A DNA stretch of 64,000 bases. Source: Strongylocentrotus purpuratus (taxonomy: Eukaryota > Echinodermata > Echinoidea > Camarodonta > Strongylocentrotidae). A program made the translations under genes and the position numbers. Location of the stretch: the NCBI RefSeq assembly GCF_000002235.5, contig NW_022145601.1:20033389-20097388 (forward strand), read 5' to 3'. This document shows positions 49,905 to 57,260 of the stretch, in pieces; the stretch's first letter is position 1; each line of letters begins with the position of its first letter. The notes under the pieces are model-generated. The model was not told the DNA's origin. It saw only the letters and a program-made list of their open reading frames with translations, and did no database searches.

Positions 49905-51756
49905 GAGAGAGAGAGAGGGGGAGCGCAGGAGGAGGAGCAGTATGAGGAGCGGGAGATGTAGATAATGAGAAAAAAAATAAGAGAATGAGAGTAACATTAC
50001 TTCTTGTAATCCCCCTTCAGAGCCTTGGAAGATAGCAGTTGGCGTAACGGTGCCAATAATTGCAATCATCATTGTGGGGTTGACATGTTGGCAGTACCGA
50101 CGTCTACATCGGACGTCGACGTCAGTGGTGACCAAATCGCAGACGATACATTATAACGACGACACAAGCGGTTCTTTGGATCCTGAAGCCGTCAAGCCTG
50201 GAAGTATGACGATCATGAATGATTATGGCACGGAGCAGGAGGTAAGGGTGTAACAATTATCGATGACTTTTAATAATCATAACCCTTTCAGGCCAGGAAT
50301 TGGTACCAATAACAATAATCTTTTTCTTTAATTGCTAAATTTTCCTGAAAAATGTAATTTCTCTGGAAACAATAAATAACGACTTTGAACCTCTCGACGT
50401 GTTGCCATTTTCAGGATCCTTCAACTTATTTTTCTTTTTAAATTCCTGGCATCAAACACATTATGGTCATGCTTAAAAAAGTGGTCACAATGCGTGTTAA
50501 ATTAAATTTCCACCGTCTAATCATACATCTAGTATATTTGTAGGGCTCTGATTTGAATGTTAGGGAGCCAAACCCCAACATGTGGAATGACTGTCTCAAA
50601 AAGGATAAAATAAACAGTTAAATAAACAGCGGTATATAGGTAAAGGCTATTTACGCTTACTCTTAATGTGAGTCCTCGGGTTAGATCCTTGTTTTAATAA
50701 AGGCATCAATTAACAATGTTAAATTTGAGATGCACGGCCCTACGTGTTATCAGTGTCTGTGATATGGTGTAATATTGAAGCCCTAAAAAAAAAATCGCGC
50801 TTCAAAATGATCAAGAAGTGCCTCAAAAATTTAAACATCTTTGAGTGACCGGTTTTACCATACTCATTTCCCCAATAGACTGTAGTATTATGAAAACCTG
50901 AAGGTTTATAATTATCATTGCAGCATGAGCTTAATCCAGGATTTTGTTTCAGAATCTGAGACAAAGTTAACAGGGGGGGGGGGGGGGGGTGTTTCATAAA
51001 GAGTTCGTAAAGTTACGCATGACTTTACGAACGACTTGTATATGAAGTGCCAGATAGGATGTCCAAAGTTTTTTTCTGATATTTCCAATAACCTCAATCA
51101 AATTGTGGCAAAAAATATACTTTGCATTAAAAATGGTTGTTATAATAAGAATGTTAATCTACATCTGCACAGTTCAACTTAATAAATAATAATCAATAAT
51201 TATTGAGCATCCCATTTGGCTTTTCATATACAAGTCGTTCGTAAAGTCATGCGTAACTTTACGAACAGCTTTATGAAACACCCCCCAGATCCCTTTAGTG
51301 GTCCCTGTACGATTTGTGTATCCCGGTCGGAAACGTCAAGGTGTTTTGTCCACATTTCCCTTTCTCGATTCAGGTGTATTAATGATCACCTATCAATGGT
51401 GAGTGGTACAAGATGCAGGATCGGCTACAAGGGTGAACATACTAACATGTGGCTATCCCGAATCAATTGGACTGAATCATCATAACATTATTAGTATTTA
51501 ATGAATCAGATAGAGATGGTTTGCTTTTCTTTTCTCTTTTTTTCCTCATTTTTTTTTTGGGGGGGAGGGGGGGGGGGGGTGGAGTGTGGTGTTGACTTAT
51601 CCATCCACTTTGAATCGAGGCAAAAGTAGATCATTCAATGTTCCAGTAATGTTTTTCATACCATCATAATTTTTTCATCCGTAGGTGGTTCTACCTTTGG
51701 ACGATATTCCACTTGAGGAAAAGTCCAACTCTGTGCCGGACAAGGGCAAGGACTAA
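34764..51756 (+). CDS. Membrane mosaic protein: 3xCCP-EGF-EGFlike-SEA-EGF-TM (13 exons)
   Basis: Coding exons: 34764-34845, 35935-36120, 38758-38946, 40657-40884, 41379-41492, 42966-43112, 43363-43473, 45426-45553, 47236-47452, 48261-48413, 48833-48922, 50021-50241, 51685-51756. They join with GT-AG borders and matching phases into 645 residues. All module borders are phase 1 and only the intron inside the SEA domain is phase 0, as is the one before the last exon. Order: signal peptide (1-22), CCP (28-89, 90-152, 153-228), EGF (229-266), Thr-rich linker (267-315), six-Cys EGF-like (316-352), SEA (353-467), EGF (468-518), Pro/Thr stalk (519-548), membrane helix (553-574), cytoplasmic tail (575-645). 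SEA flanked by EGF next to a membrane helix is the build of membrane mucins and Notch-like or agrin-type surface proteins; CCP modules suggest complement-type or adhesive binding. The exact role is unknown. A poly(A) signal AATAAA lies at 52026. Confidence 0.85.
35047..35319. repeat. Near-perfect 273-bp palindrome in receptor intron 1
   Basis: The arms (35047-35182 and 35184-35319) are reverse complements over 136 bp with one mismatch, around a single unpaired A at 35183. In RNA the mismatch would be a G-U wobble. No target duplication was seen. Confidence 0.9.
35525..35695 (+). repeat. 15-bp tandem word array in receptor intron 1
   Basis: Units such as GCATTTTTACCTCTG, GCATGTTTACATTTG, TCATTTTTACCAATG and ACATTTTCACCTCTG follow each other at exactly 15 bp at least eight times, then decay. 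No open frame is kept. Confidence 0.85.
35935..36120 (+). CDS. Receptor exon 2: CCP (sushi) module 1
   Basis: Residues 28-89 with Cys 29, 59, 74, 88 and W79 in the CCP order C-C-C-W-C. N33 is in an NFT sequon. Acceptor TTATTTTAG, donor GAAG/GTAAAT, phase 1-1. Confidence 0.85.
36250..37200 (+). mobile_element. LINE fragment (jockey/CR1-like RT) in receptor intron 2
   Basis: Plus-strand frames read YVKHYLTKRKQYINL, GLSQGYILAHFYFFIHKNDL (a decayed GVPQGSILGPLLFLLYINDL) and ILFADDTNICVP (RT YADD region). Later come KYMNKHLPPLFDNCYVHN and KSIRNHGPNLWNNL, the RT tail. The middle part has shifted frames. It is dead and lies in the sense orientation of the host gene. Confidence 0.8.
37196..37440 (+). 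repeat. (AAT)n and TATATAGCGCAGC repeat, possible LINE 3' UTR
   Basis: AATAATAATAAATTTATATAGCGCAGCTTTTAAA is a dispersed motif. A related start TCAATTTATAAAGCGCGGCTACTAAATA occurs at 38435. Confidence 0.5.
38410..38700. repeat. Dispersed repeat, LINE 3' end-like
   Basis: AATTTATAAAGCGCGGCTAC, then CGATTTAAAAGCTTCTGAAA and TTATTCCAAAGCTTTGGAAGGGC. The last words match in sense the minus-strand LINE tail at 13720-13830 (TTATTCGAAAGGATAGGGGC). Confidence 0.5.
38758..38946 (+). CDS. Receptor exon 3: CCP module 2
   Basis: Residues 90-152 with Cys 92, 124, 138, 151. The usual Trp is replaced by F143. Sequons at N121 (NFT) and N140 (NGT). Phase 1-1, donor TTAG/GTAAGT. Confidence 0.85.
39557..39944. 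mobile_element. Non-autonomous hAT MITE with perfect 8-bp target duplication
   Basis: Ends CAGGGGCGTACGCAGGG / CCTGCGTACGCCCCTG are flanked by GTTTCATT at 39549-39556 and 39945-39952. An 8-bp duplication and a CAGG start indicate hAT. The interior has a ~55-bp unit (TTTGGTATTTTGATGTATGT plus C runs) three times, then a long A run and CACTGAGCGACTTTTC. Confidence 0.9.
40657..40884 (+). CDS. Receptor exon 4: CCP module 3
   Basis: Residues 153-228 with Cys 155, 194, 214, 227 and the conserved W219 in DGSWYPPGIPTC. The first loop is longer than usual and acidic. Acceptor TTCATCCAAG is pyrimidine-rich upstream; phase 1-1. Confidence 0.85.
40943..41250 (+). mobile_element. Half copy of CAGTGCGTCCC fold-back element
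   Basis: After TA (40941-40942) it reads CATTGCGTCCAAGAATAAAC and follows the left arm, with an internal loss before CACTGGCTGCCTGCCGTAGC. It then stops. It lies just past exon 4 of the receptor gene. Confidence 0.85.
41379..41492 (+). CDS. Receptor exon 5: EGF module
   Basis: Residues 229-266 with six Cys (233, 238, 244, 253, 255, 264). DIDDC at the start, the GATC block and YECLC give a calcium-binding-type EGF as in fibropellins and Notch. It is a single-exon module, phase 1-1. Confidence 0.9.
41566..41840. mobile_element. MITE with ~45-bp inverted ends
   Basis: GATCATCGGGTCATCGCGTC then GGGTGGTCGCGTTA pairs with the right end (TAATGCGACCACCCGACGCG, ATGACCTGATGATTCC). Inner CATGAAAGGTCG words repeat. 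A related fragment lies at 46376-46430. Confidence 0.8.
42300..42760 (+). repeat. Trinucleotide microsatellites in intron 5
   Basis: (GAA)n at 42300-42318 and (AAT)n at 42680-42740. Confidence 0.8.
42966..43112 (+). CDS. Receptor exon 6: Thr/Pro-rich linker
   Basis: Residues 267-315, rich in Thr, Pro, Ser and Glu with no Cys; a likely O-glycosylated spacer. Phase 1-1, donor CCAT/GTAAGT. Confidence 0.75.
43363..43473 (+). CDS. Receptor exon 7: six-Cys EGF-like module
   Basis: Residues 316-352 with Cys 318, 322, 328, 334, 336, 351. The last loop is very acidic (EDEEDPE). Acceptor CTCTCTTGGTAG, donor AAAG/GTACAG, phase 1-1. Confidence 0.8.
44221..45293 (-). mobile_element. LINE (RTE-like) RT domain, antisense in receptor intron 7
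   Basis: The minus strand, 45293 to 44640, reads VFSILLEMGFPKHLVTLIQS, ARQGCILSPYLF and NLRYADDTALI (RT catalytic YADD), then KYLGS. After a frame change near 44650 it reads YGAVSWTLLKADENRI, AEMWFWRKMLKSSW, GYFGHILRG and GKRKRGRQRKQWFDNIKEWTG to the end near 44221. This tail is typical of RTE-type elements. It is 5'-truncated, with no endonuclease domain, and carries one clear frame break. Confidence 0.85.
45426..45553 (+). CDS. Receptor exon 8: SEA domain, first half
   Basis: Residues 353-395: FDVTITITKV opens the SEA fold, then EFKKLEIDVCEP. Phase 1 in, phase 0 out. Confidence 0.75.
46376..46500 (+). mobile_element. Fragment of the TCATCGGGTC MITE family
   Basis: TACTTCGTTTCATCGGGTCA and GCATCGCGTCGGG match the left end at 41566. 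Confidence 0.55.
47236..47452 (+). CDS. Receptor exon 9: SEA domain, second half, cleavage motif
   Basis: Residues 396-467. SNGSIIVNYVLTF (S415-F427) is the SEA beta-hairpin with the G/S[IV][IV]V self-cleavage motif at G417/S418. C394 in exon 8 and C409 here may pair. Phase 0 in, phase 1 out. Confidence 0.85.
47760..48197. mobile_element. Inverted array of TTCCGAAGGTTC words in receptor intron 9
   Basis: From 47766 the word AATTCCGAAGATTCG repeats every 15-17 bp. From about 47870 a TTCATNNTTCNNNAAATGAA unit repeats every 24-25 bp. At the right end the first word returns in reverse complement (CTTCGTAATGTTGAAC, GAACCTTCGGCATAATAAAC). A LINE-type tail (GTGAATAAATTCAATTCAAG, 48071) appears inserted. 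There is no coding sense. Confidence 0.7.
48261..48413 (+). CDS. Receptor exon 10: EGF after SEA
   Basis: Residues 468-518 with Cys 472, 479, 486, 496, 498, 516. LDEC at the start is the calcium-binding EGF signature, and the last loop is longer than usual. The donor GAGT/GTTAGT is weaker than the others but keeps phase 1. Confidence 0.8.
48420..48520 (+). repeat. (AATAATGAT)n microsatellite
   Basis: Irregular AAT/GAT repeats immediately after exon 10. Confidence 0.8.
48833..48922 (+). CDS. Receptor exon 11: Pro/Thr/Glu stalk
   Basis: Residues 519-548 are a TEP-type repeat (TEPQPTEPHLTEPHPTDP), a short extended stalk next to the membrane. Phase 1-1, donor GTAG/GTTTGT. Confidence 0.75.
49170..49380 (-). 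mobile_element. LINE 3' tail, (TTCAA)n end
   Basis: GAATCGAATTGAATTGAATTTATTTTCTTCC on the plus strand (reversed LINE end) is followed by AT-rich 3' UTR-like sequence with ATTACATTTCAGCAC. It lies in intron 11. Confidence 0.4.
49690..49930 (+). repeat. (GA)n/(GT)n tract in intron 11
   Basis: Long GA runs at 49722-49748 and 49866-49920 surround a GT stretch (49803-49850). Confidence 0.9.
50021..50241 (+). CDS. Receptor exon 12: membrane helix and cytoplasmic tail
   Basis: Residues 549-622. IAVGVTVPIIAIIIVGLTCW forms the helix and QYRRLHR is the positive stop-transfer. The tail holds Tyr in HYNDD and NDYGT contexts. Acceptor CCCCCTTCAG; phase 1 in, phase 0 out. Confidence 0.85.
50690..51298. 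mobile_element. TTAA-type MITE carrying a nested MITE
   Basis: AACAATGTTAAATTTGAGAT, GCACGGCCCTACGTGTTATC and CCGGTTTTACCATACTC match, in the opposite orientation, the complete copy at 59916-60298. The distal end (GATCCCTTTA, 51288-51297) is separated from the rest by the element 50984-51286. Confidence 0.65.
50984..51286. mobile_element. MITE with ~70-bp inverted ends (GTTTCATAAAG type)
   Basis: GGGGGGTGTTTCATAAAG and GTTCGTAAAGTTACGCATGA, then CTTTACGAACGACTTGTATA, pair with the right end almost exactly; each arm itself holds an internal dyad (TTCGTAAAGT..ACTTTACGAA). It is nested in a TTAA-type MITE, in intron 12. Confidence 0.85.
51685..51756 (+). CDS. Receptor exon 13: tail end and stop
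   Basis: Residues 623-645, VVLPLDDIPLEEKSNSVPDK, then GKD and TAA at 51754. The same frame remains open after the stop to 52011. Confidence 0.75.
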   Translation: MVLPLDDIPLEEKSNSVPDKGKD

Positions 51757-52040
51757 GGACCAACGCAAATACTACCAATGGTCCACTTCCCCAACGACTA
51801 CGTCGGGTCGGCATCGTACGAAAAACGACCCGCTAGGAAACCTCTATTCATACATCATCAAGTTACAATTCCAGATCGAAGTGATCAACCGACTCCTAAA
51901 ATCCTGTACATTTGCAGAGTACTTTTCAGCTTTGTGATGATAGTTTTTCTATACTTGCAATGTATTAATGTATCATGTTTCTATAAAATGAGCTCACATA
52001 TCGTAACATAACTCCGTTCTTTTCCAATAAATTATTTTGA
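51757..52040 (+). other. Receptor 3' UTR with poly(A) signal
   Basis: AATAAA at 52026-52031. The part up to about 51910 is richer in G and C than typical UTR here and stays open in the exon 13 frame. Confidence 0.6.
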
Positions 52041-52523
52041 CTGTAATTAGGAGATATCGTTGGATTATTATATTTACTGAAGATTTGTGGGCATTGCATT
52101 TTTTAAGCGGTATGGTGTCATATAAGCCCCGTTTAATTATTGATTTAAATACAGCTTTATTTCATGGAGGATTCTGGCATTGTTGAATCACTGAGTTTTT
52201 CCGGCTTCACACATGGATACCTTTTTTTTTAAACAGCGCTTTCCTTTTGAATTGTCGATACAACACGATCACATTGACTTTCGATCAAGTCATGGACAAT
52301 GTTTGTACATTATATTCCTTATGAAGGTTGTTCGAATACCGTTTTCATAACATAATACAGTAGGATTAGACATGGTTATTGAAATTTCATTGGGTTTATT
52401 TCTTGAAGGTATCTAAAACGTACCTACTTGAAAGATTGACATAGTTTTTCTTTGCATCTTAGTAATTTCTTATTCCTAAATGCTTTTTGACCACTAAGGA
52501 CATACTCATCAGTGCGTTTGCTC

Positions 52524-52612
52524 TGTGTGTGTGTGCGCGCGCGTGTGTGTGCGCGTGTGTGCGTGTGCGTATGTGTGTGTGTGCGTGTGTGCGTGTGTGT
52601 GTATGTGTATAT
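52524..52612 (+). repeat. (GT)n microsatellite
   Basis: GTGTGCGC-type repeats run straight into the LINE fragment. Confidence 0.9.
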
Positions 52613-52613
52613 T

Positions 52614-53352
52614 CAGATTCGGCTTTGTTGTAGATAACTTGTGCTCATTTTGTAAGCGAAAGATAGAAACATATTTACATTTGTTCTGGGAGTGTGTACA
52701 TGTTCAATTATTATGGCAAAATGTAATAGCTAAGTTTGAGCTAAGGGAATTAAGGTCTATCGACTGGATAAATATTCATTTAGGGTTGTCTGGTATCTCC
52801 CCACGAATAAAAACGTTTAATACAATTATTTTTGCATTGAAATATTGGATATATAGATGCAGGGGAAAGTCCGTAATATTGTCTTTGGGGGAGTTTAAAA
52901 AAGAACTGTTAGAATTTAGGGAAGAAGAAAAGAATATTGCAGGGAGGGCAGGTAAATTGGCCTTACATTTACAGAAGTGGGAACAAGTAAAGTTTCCATG
53001 AACTTCTTTACACTGGACTATTGTAGCCTCGTTTAAATGATTTTGTTTTAAATGTTTGAAATAGATTGTTTCGGTTTTATCTGTCGCTCCAATTTGGGGT
53101 ATTCTGAGGGGGCTAGGAACAGTGTGTCGCATGATGGGAAGGGGGATCGGGGGGGGGGGGGGGTAGTAGTAGTAGTGTGTTTGGTTGGATGGGGTTATTT
53201 GTTTTATGATACAACTGATTTCATTTTTGTTTTCATCAATTGTACAATGTATGTAATGTAAATGTTTTGAATTATGTCAAGGAAAAAAAAAATGTACCTT
53301 ATTTTTAAAAACTAATTTGTATTGTTTGGAATCAATAAAAAAAAAAAAACTA
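52614..53352 (+). mobile_element. LINE 3' end (L1/Tx1-like) with poly(A)
   Basis: The frame reads NLCSFCKRKIETYLHLFWEC, QLLWQNVIAKF and FNTIIFALKYWIYRCRGK, stopping near 53001. The CxxCxxxxET.HLFWxC zinc knuckle is the C-terminus of L1/Tx1-type ORF2. A ~330-bp 3' UTR ends in AATAAAAAAAAAAAAAC at 53334-53350. Only the 3' end is present. Confidence 0.8.
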
Positions 53353-53460
53353 TCGTAAAAAAAAAGTGTCTGAGAGAGTATTTGTATGTTCTATAAGCTG
53401 TAGCTTAGTATTTCCATCCATTGTATAATCATACGAAACATTCTTTTTACTGTAAATGTA

Positions 53461-53641
53461 TGTATTTTGTTGACTATAGGGCCCCGCTCACAAGCTTAGC
53501 TTCTAAAGGGGTCCTAAAATCATTCAGTTTATGATGTAATCAAGTTAAAATATGTTGATTGATCTACTATTACCAGTCTCTATTTTTATGTAAAGATTAT
53601 ATCATGCTTTGTGTGGTTTTGAATAAAATGAACTGAACTGA
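53461..53641 (+). mobile_element. LINE 3' tail, opposite copy of 7744-7920
   Basis: TTGACTATAGGGCCCCGCTC, ACAAGCTTAGCTTCTAAAGG and TGGTTTTGAATAAAATGAAC, ending in TGAACTGAACTGAA. Clear homology to the minus-strand block at 7744. Confidence 0.7.
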
Positions 53642-54416
53642 AATTCCTTGCGATCATATCATATGAACCGATATTGTTTTAAAAGATATTTAAGAGGAGA
53701 CAATAGTTGACGTATTTTAAAAGCCGGTGTGACCGTGGAATTTTTTGAATTATTTACAACGAAAATCTTTGTTCACATGTTATCAACGTGTCATAAATTT
53801 CTTGTGTATTGGTTAAAAGTCATTGATTTGGATTGTTTATTGAGTTTATACATTTGTCAGGAAAAAAGGTGGCTCTATGAACAAAATATAAAATCATTCT
53901 CAATGATATATAAATGTATGTATATCATAATAACGAGTTATAAGTTTACTTTCTTTTGGCAAACGACGCTGGATATACTCCATTATGTTATATTTTCACA
54001 CATACAAGGAAGGACTACCACCATCTACGTTCAAACATGATTTTGTTGTCTACCAGATAACCTGTTGCCTTTGGAATCGGCTTGTGTCAGTTTGGCGGAG
54101 TGACCAAGCGACGAGAAGGCCCACTCGATCTTCTCCTTTGAACAACCGGTACCTACCCCATCTACGTTAAAACATGATTTTGTTGACTCCCAGATAACCT
54201 GTTGCCTTTGAAATGCTTTACAGGAATTATTATATTTCTCTATTTTAAGATATCATTTAATGAAGTGAATTATGATTAGGATGGGTAAATGCGCATTCAG
54301 GATATTTTCGTGACAAACGAAAATATTTCAGTCAATTCGTGAGATTCGACTTCAAACTTGGTTGAAAAGTAAGAGTTTGTAAAAGAGAGAAACAGAAGAG
54401 ATAGAGAGAGATATGC
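53642..54416. other. No gene; short tandem duplication at 54017-54215
   Basis: CATCTACGTTCAAACATGAT, then CAGATAACCTGTTGCCTTTG, occurs at 54022-54075 and again at 54160-54213. No other feature. Confidence 0.6.
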
Positions 54417-54418
54417 TA

Positions 54419-56549
54419 GGAGTCCACTGGGCCGGCGCCAGTTGGCGCCAGTTTGCACCAATGCAATTTACTGTGGCGCCTAGTGTCGTCAATAAGGTGC
54501 CTAGTGGCGTGTAGTAGATCAAACTGCCTCCCAACTGGCTCGTGGTGGCGCGTAACGGCACCAAATTTGAATGTGGCGGCAAGAAAATTTCAAAATGTTT
54601 GAAATTTTCGTCGCGCCACTTGCATCGAGCAATCAGCGCCAAGTGTCCGCCAAGTGGCACCAAATGGCGAGAACATATCGCCCTTTGGCGCAAACAATCC
54701 GCCTATTGGAATCCACTGGAATGTAATGGCGCGCGCCAAGTTGCGCCAATGAGATTTCGCGCCACATGGCGCCACTTGGCGCCAAGGGGGCACCTTGTTT
54801 GCGCCACTACGCGAGCCAAACGGCACCCGATTGGTGACTACTTCGCGCCAAATGCCACCTGATTGCCCGCCATTCGGCGCCACTTGTCGCCTATAACAGC
54901 AGGGCGGCATCGCAGGACTTTCTCACAGTGATGGCGGCAGTTCCCCAAGCTCTAGGGATGAGGTTGTGCTGGGCATCCTCCTGGTCCAACATGCGGACGT
55001 CCAGTGCCTGATAGTGCTTCCTGATGAGGTTGTGCAGCATGACGGCAGCTTCAATGAGCAGGCGGACTGTGTCTGGTTCCTGTCTCATCTGGCCAAGGAA
55101 GCACTGGAACCGCAGAGCCAGAATACCAAAGGCATTTTCAACCACACGCCTTGCCCTGGACAGCCTGTAGTTGAAGATCTTCTGCTGTTGGTCCATGTTA
55201 CGACGGCCATAGGGCTTCATCACGTACGTCCTCATGGCGAAGGCATCGTCTCCCACGAAGAAGTACGGCATAGGGTGCTCTTCATCATCATGGGGAAGAG
55301 GAGCTGGATGTGGGATGCCTAAAGTGCCAGCTTCAATGCACTCCTTCAGTTCACTGTTGTTGTAGATCTGGGCATCAGACTGATGGCCAACCCCACCCAC
55401 ATCGATCCACAGGAATTGGTACTTTGAATCTACCAGAGCCATCAGGACAACCGAGAAGAACTGCTTGTAGTTGAAGTAAAGGCTGCCTGATTTGTTGGGC
55501 TTCTGGAGACGAATGTGCTTTCCATCATAGGCTCCCAGACAGTGAGGAAGATTCCATCTGGCTTCAAAATCACCTGCAACCTCAAGCCAGCCTTCATTGG
55601 TTGTGGGGGGGGGGAGATGAATTTTGCAGCATACTCATCCACTACCGCTCTGGCTACATCAGGGACAAACTTCTGGATGGTTTCCTTGCCCACTCGGAAG
55701 TTGTAAGACAGCTCGGCATAGGTGGCCCCAGTGGCGAGATGGCGTAGGAAGACGGACAACTTGAGACCAGGGGAATGGCCTTCCTGCTGTGGGTGTCCTT
55801 CTTCTGCAAGTGGGGTGTAAGCCTGACCAATAGATCATCAAACATCTCTGGGGACACCCTGGTGTAGTTCTTGAACTTCCTCCTGTCATTCTCACTCAGC
55901 TCTTCCATCAAAGTGTGGTACTGTCCACGTTCGGCCCTCAACTGTGGGTGGAGCATGGGTCAAAACCACCAGTTGTGCTTCCTTTTCTTCTTAGGAGGCT
56001 CTTCTTCTTCAGGATTGGCCAGCATAAGTTGATAGGCAGTGGCCACCTCAGCATCTCTCATCATCTTCTGATGGAGCAGCATCATCACTCCAACATTATC
56101 AAAAGCCTCAGACATATCAAAATTGTAAATATTTAGTAGAGATGTTGTTCATACAGCAGCTGAGGAGGGTCTGAACCAGGTAGCCAATGGCCGGTATTTA
56201 TTTAGTCGTCAAGTAGCGCCAAGCGGCGGCAAGTTCAAACGAATTTGGCGACCTTTGGCACAAACTAATCACCAAGTGGCGCAAAGTAGCCGTCTATTGG
56301 CGCGAATGGCGCCAACAGGGTGAATTTTGGAATCAAATGGCCGTGTAATGGCGCAAACTGGCGCGAACTGGCGCAACATTTTGGAGCAAGCCGGGTGGCA
56401 TTTGGCGCACGCCATATGGCACCCAGTTTATTTCACTTGGCGACACATGCCGAGTGGACATTAATTCGGCGCCACAGCGAGCCACTACGCGCCAATCACA
56501 TAATCTTTGGCGCGAACTGGCACCAACTGGCGCCGGCCCAGTGGACTCC
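54419..56549 (-). mobile_element. PIF/Harbinger DNA transposon, nearly complete (2131 bp)
   Basis: The TIR GGAGTCCACTGGGCCGGCGC starts at 54419 and its inverse ends at 56549; the arms match for about 40 bp with few differences. TA flanks both ends (54417-54418, 56550-56551). One transposase lies on the minus strand. About 470 bp inside the left end and 340 bp inside the right end are packed with GGCGCCA-type words at ~11-bp spacing. No separate Myb/SANT-like partner gene of the Harbinger family is present, so it would need a second element even if intact. Confidence 0.9.
54891..56115 (-). pseudogene. HARBI1-like transposase, decayed
   Basis: From Met at 56115 the protein reads an N-terminal helix region, a basic PKKKRKH nuclear-signal-like patch and FKNYTRVSPEMFDDLLVRLT. 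It continues with LSYNFRVGKETIQKFVPDV (helix-turn-helix-like). The DDE nuclease follows, with GAYDGKHIRLQKPNKSGSLY (first D), YFFVGDDAFAMRTY (second D), RRVVENAFGILALRF (E) and AAVMLHNLIRK. These are the standard HARBI1 family motifs in order, so the length of about 400 residues is full. It is broken by one in-frame TGA near 55960 and two frame changes, near 55755 and at the C run near 55610. The DDE part from 55600 down to the stop at 54891 is open. Confidence 0.9.
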
Positions 56550-56589
56550 TAGCAATAGGGAGGGAGGGAGATAAACAGAGACAAAGAGA

Positions 56590-56596
56590 GACAGAC

Positions 56597-56631
<35 letters not shown>

Positions 56632-56635
56632 TGTG
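56590..56635 (+). repeat. (GA)n microsatellite
   Basis: GACAGAGACAGAGAGAGAGA and continuing, just outside the Harbinger right end. Confidence 0.9.
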
Positions 56636-56639
56636 AAGG

Positions 56640-57260
56640 AGGCGGTCGCAAAGGCATTACGAACTGTTTTCCTAGTATGCAATATTTACACTTCATATGT
56701 TTCGTATCTGATAGAAATTGGTGGGGCCTATTTATTTGGCAAAAGATAAGATCATAGTAACATACAATATATCTTTATTTACCCAGGTTGGTGTCATCAG
56801 TGATTAAAACCGCTCCCACTGAGGGCCCGGCAATCACATTGTTTCCCCAGTAAAGTTTGTTTAACATACTCTTATAACTAATTATGGTTCAGTAAACATT
56901 CCCTATTTATAGCCAATTGGTAACAATGTATGATGTGTTTTTTTTCTTTTCAAGCCTCGTACATTTCATTGGATGGTCAATTGGCCTCCATACCAGATCG
57001 TTGATTACCTTTCCTCAAAAATGTGTTTGACTGAACACCTGTCATAAGATTTACTTTTTATGTCATTAAAGTACTATTTTATTTTTATGTGGAGGGCAGT
57101 GGCAATCATGGTGAAATATTTTAAACAACAAGTTCAGCAGAATCAACTACAAAAAAACAAATAATTATGGTAAACAAAAAACGGAAAAAACGAAAGTTGG
57201 TAGGAAAATAAACACCTATAGAAATCTATGGCCTAGAGATCGCAAGCCTTCACTGAATGT
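56640..57260. other. No gene seen
   Basis: AT-rich spacer between the Harbinger element and duplication copy B. Confidence 0.5.

Noticed and set aside
49650-50135. 161-codon minus frame opposite receptor exon 12
   Set aside because: Mostly the complement of (GA)n, and it overlaps a well-supported coding exon on the other strand.
53729-54040. 103-codon plus frame
   Set aside because: F/Y/I-rich peptide expected from AT-rich DNA, no domain and no exon borders.
54542-54910. Overlapping ~106-codon frames on both strands at the Harbinger end
   Set aside because: They are readings of the GGCGCC word array; stop-poor composition explains them.
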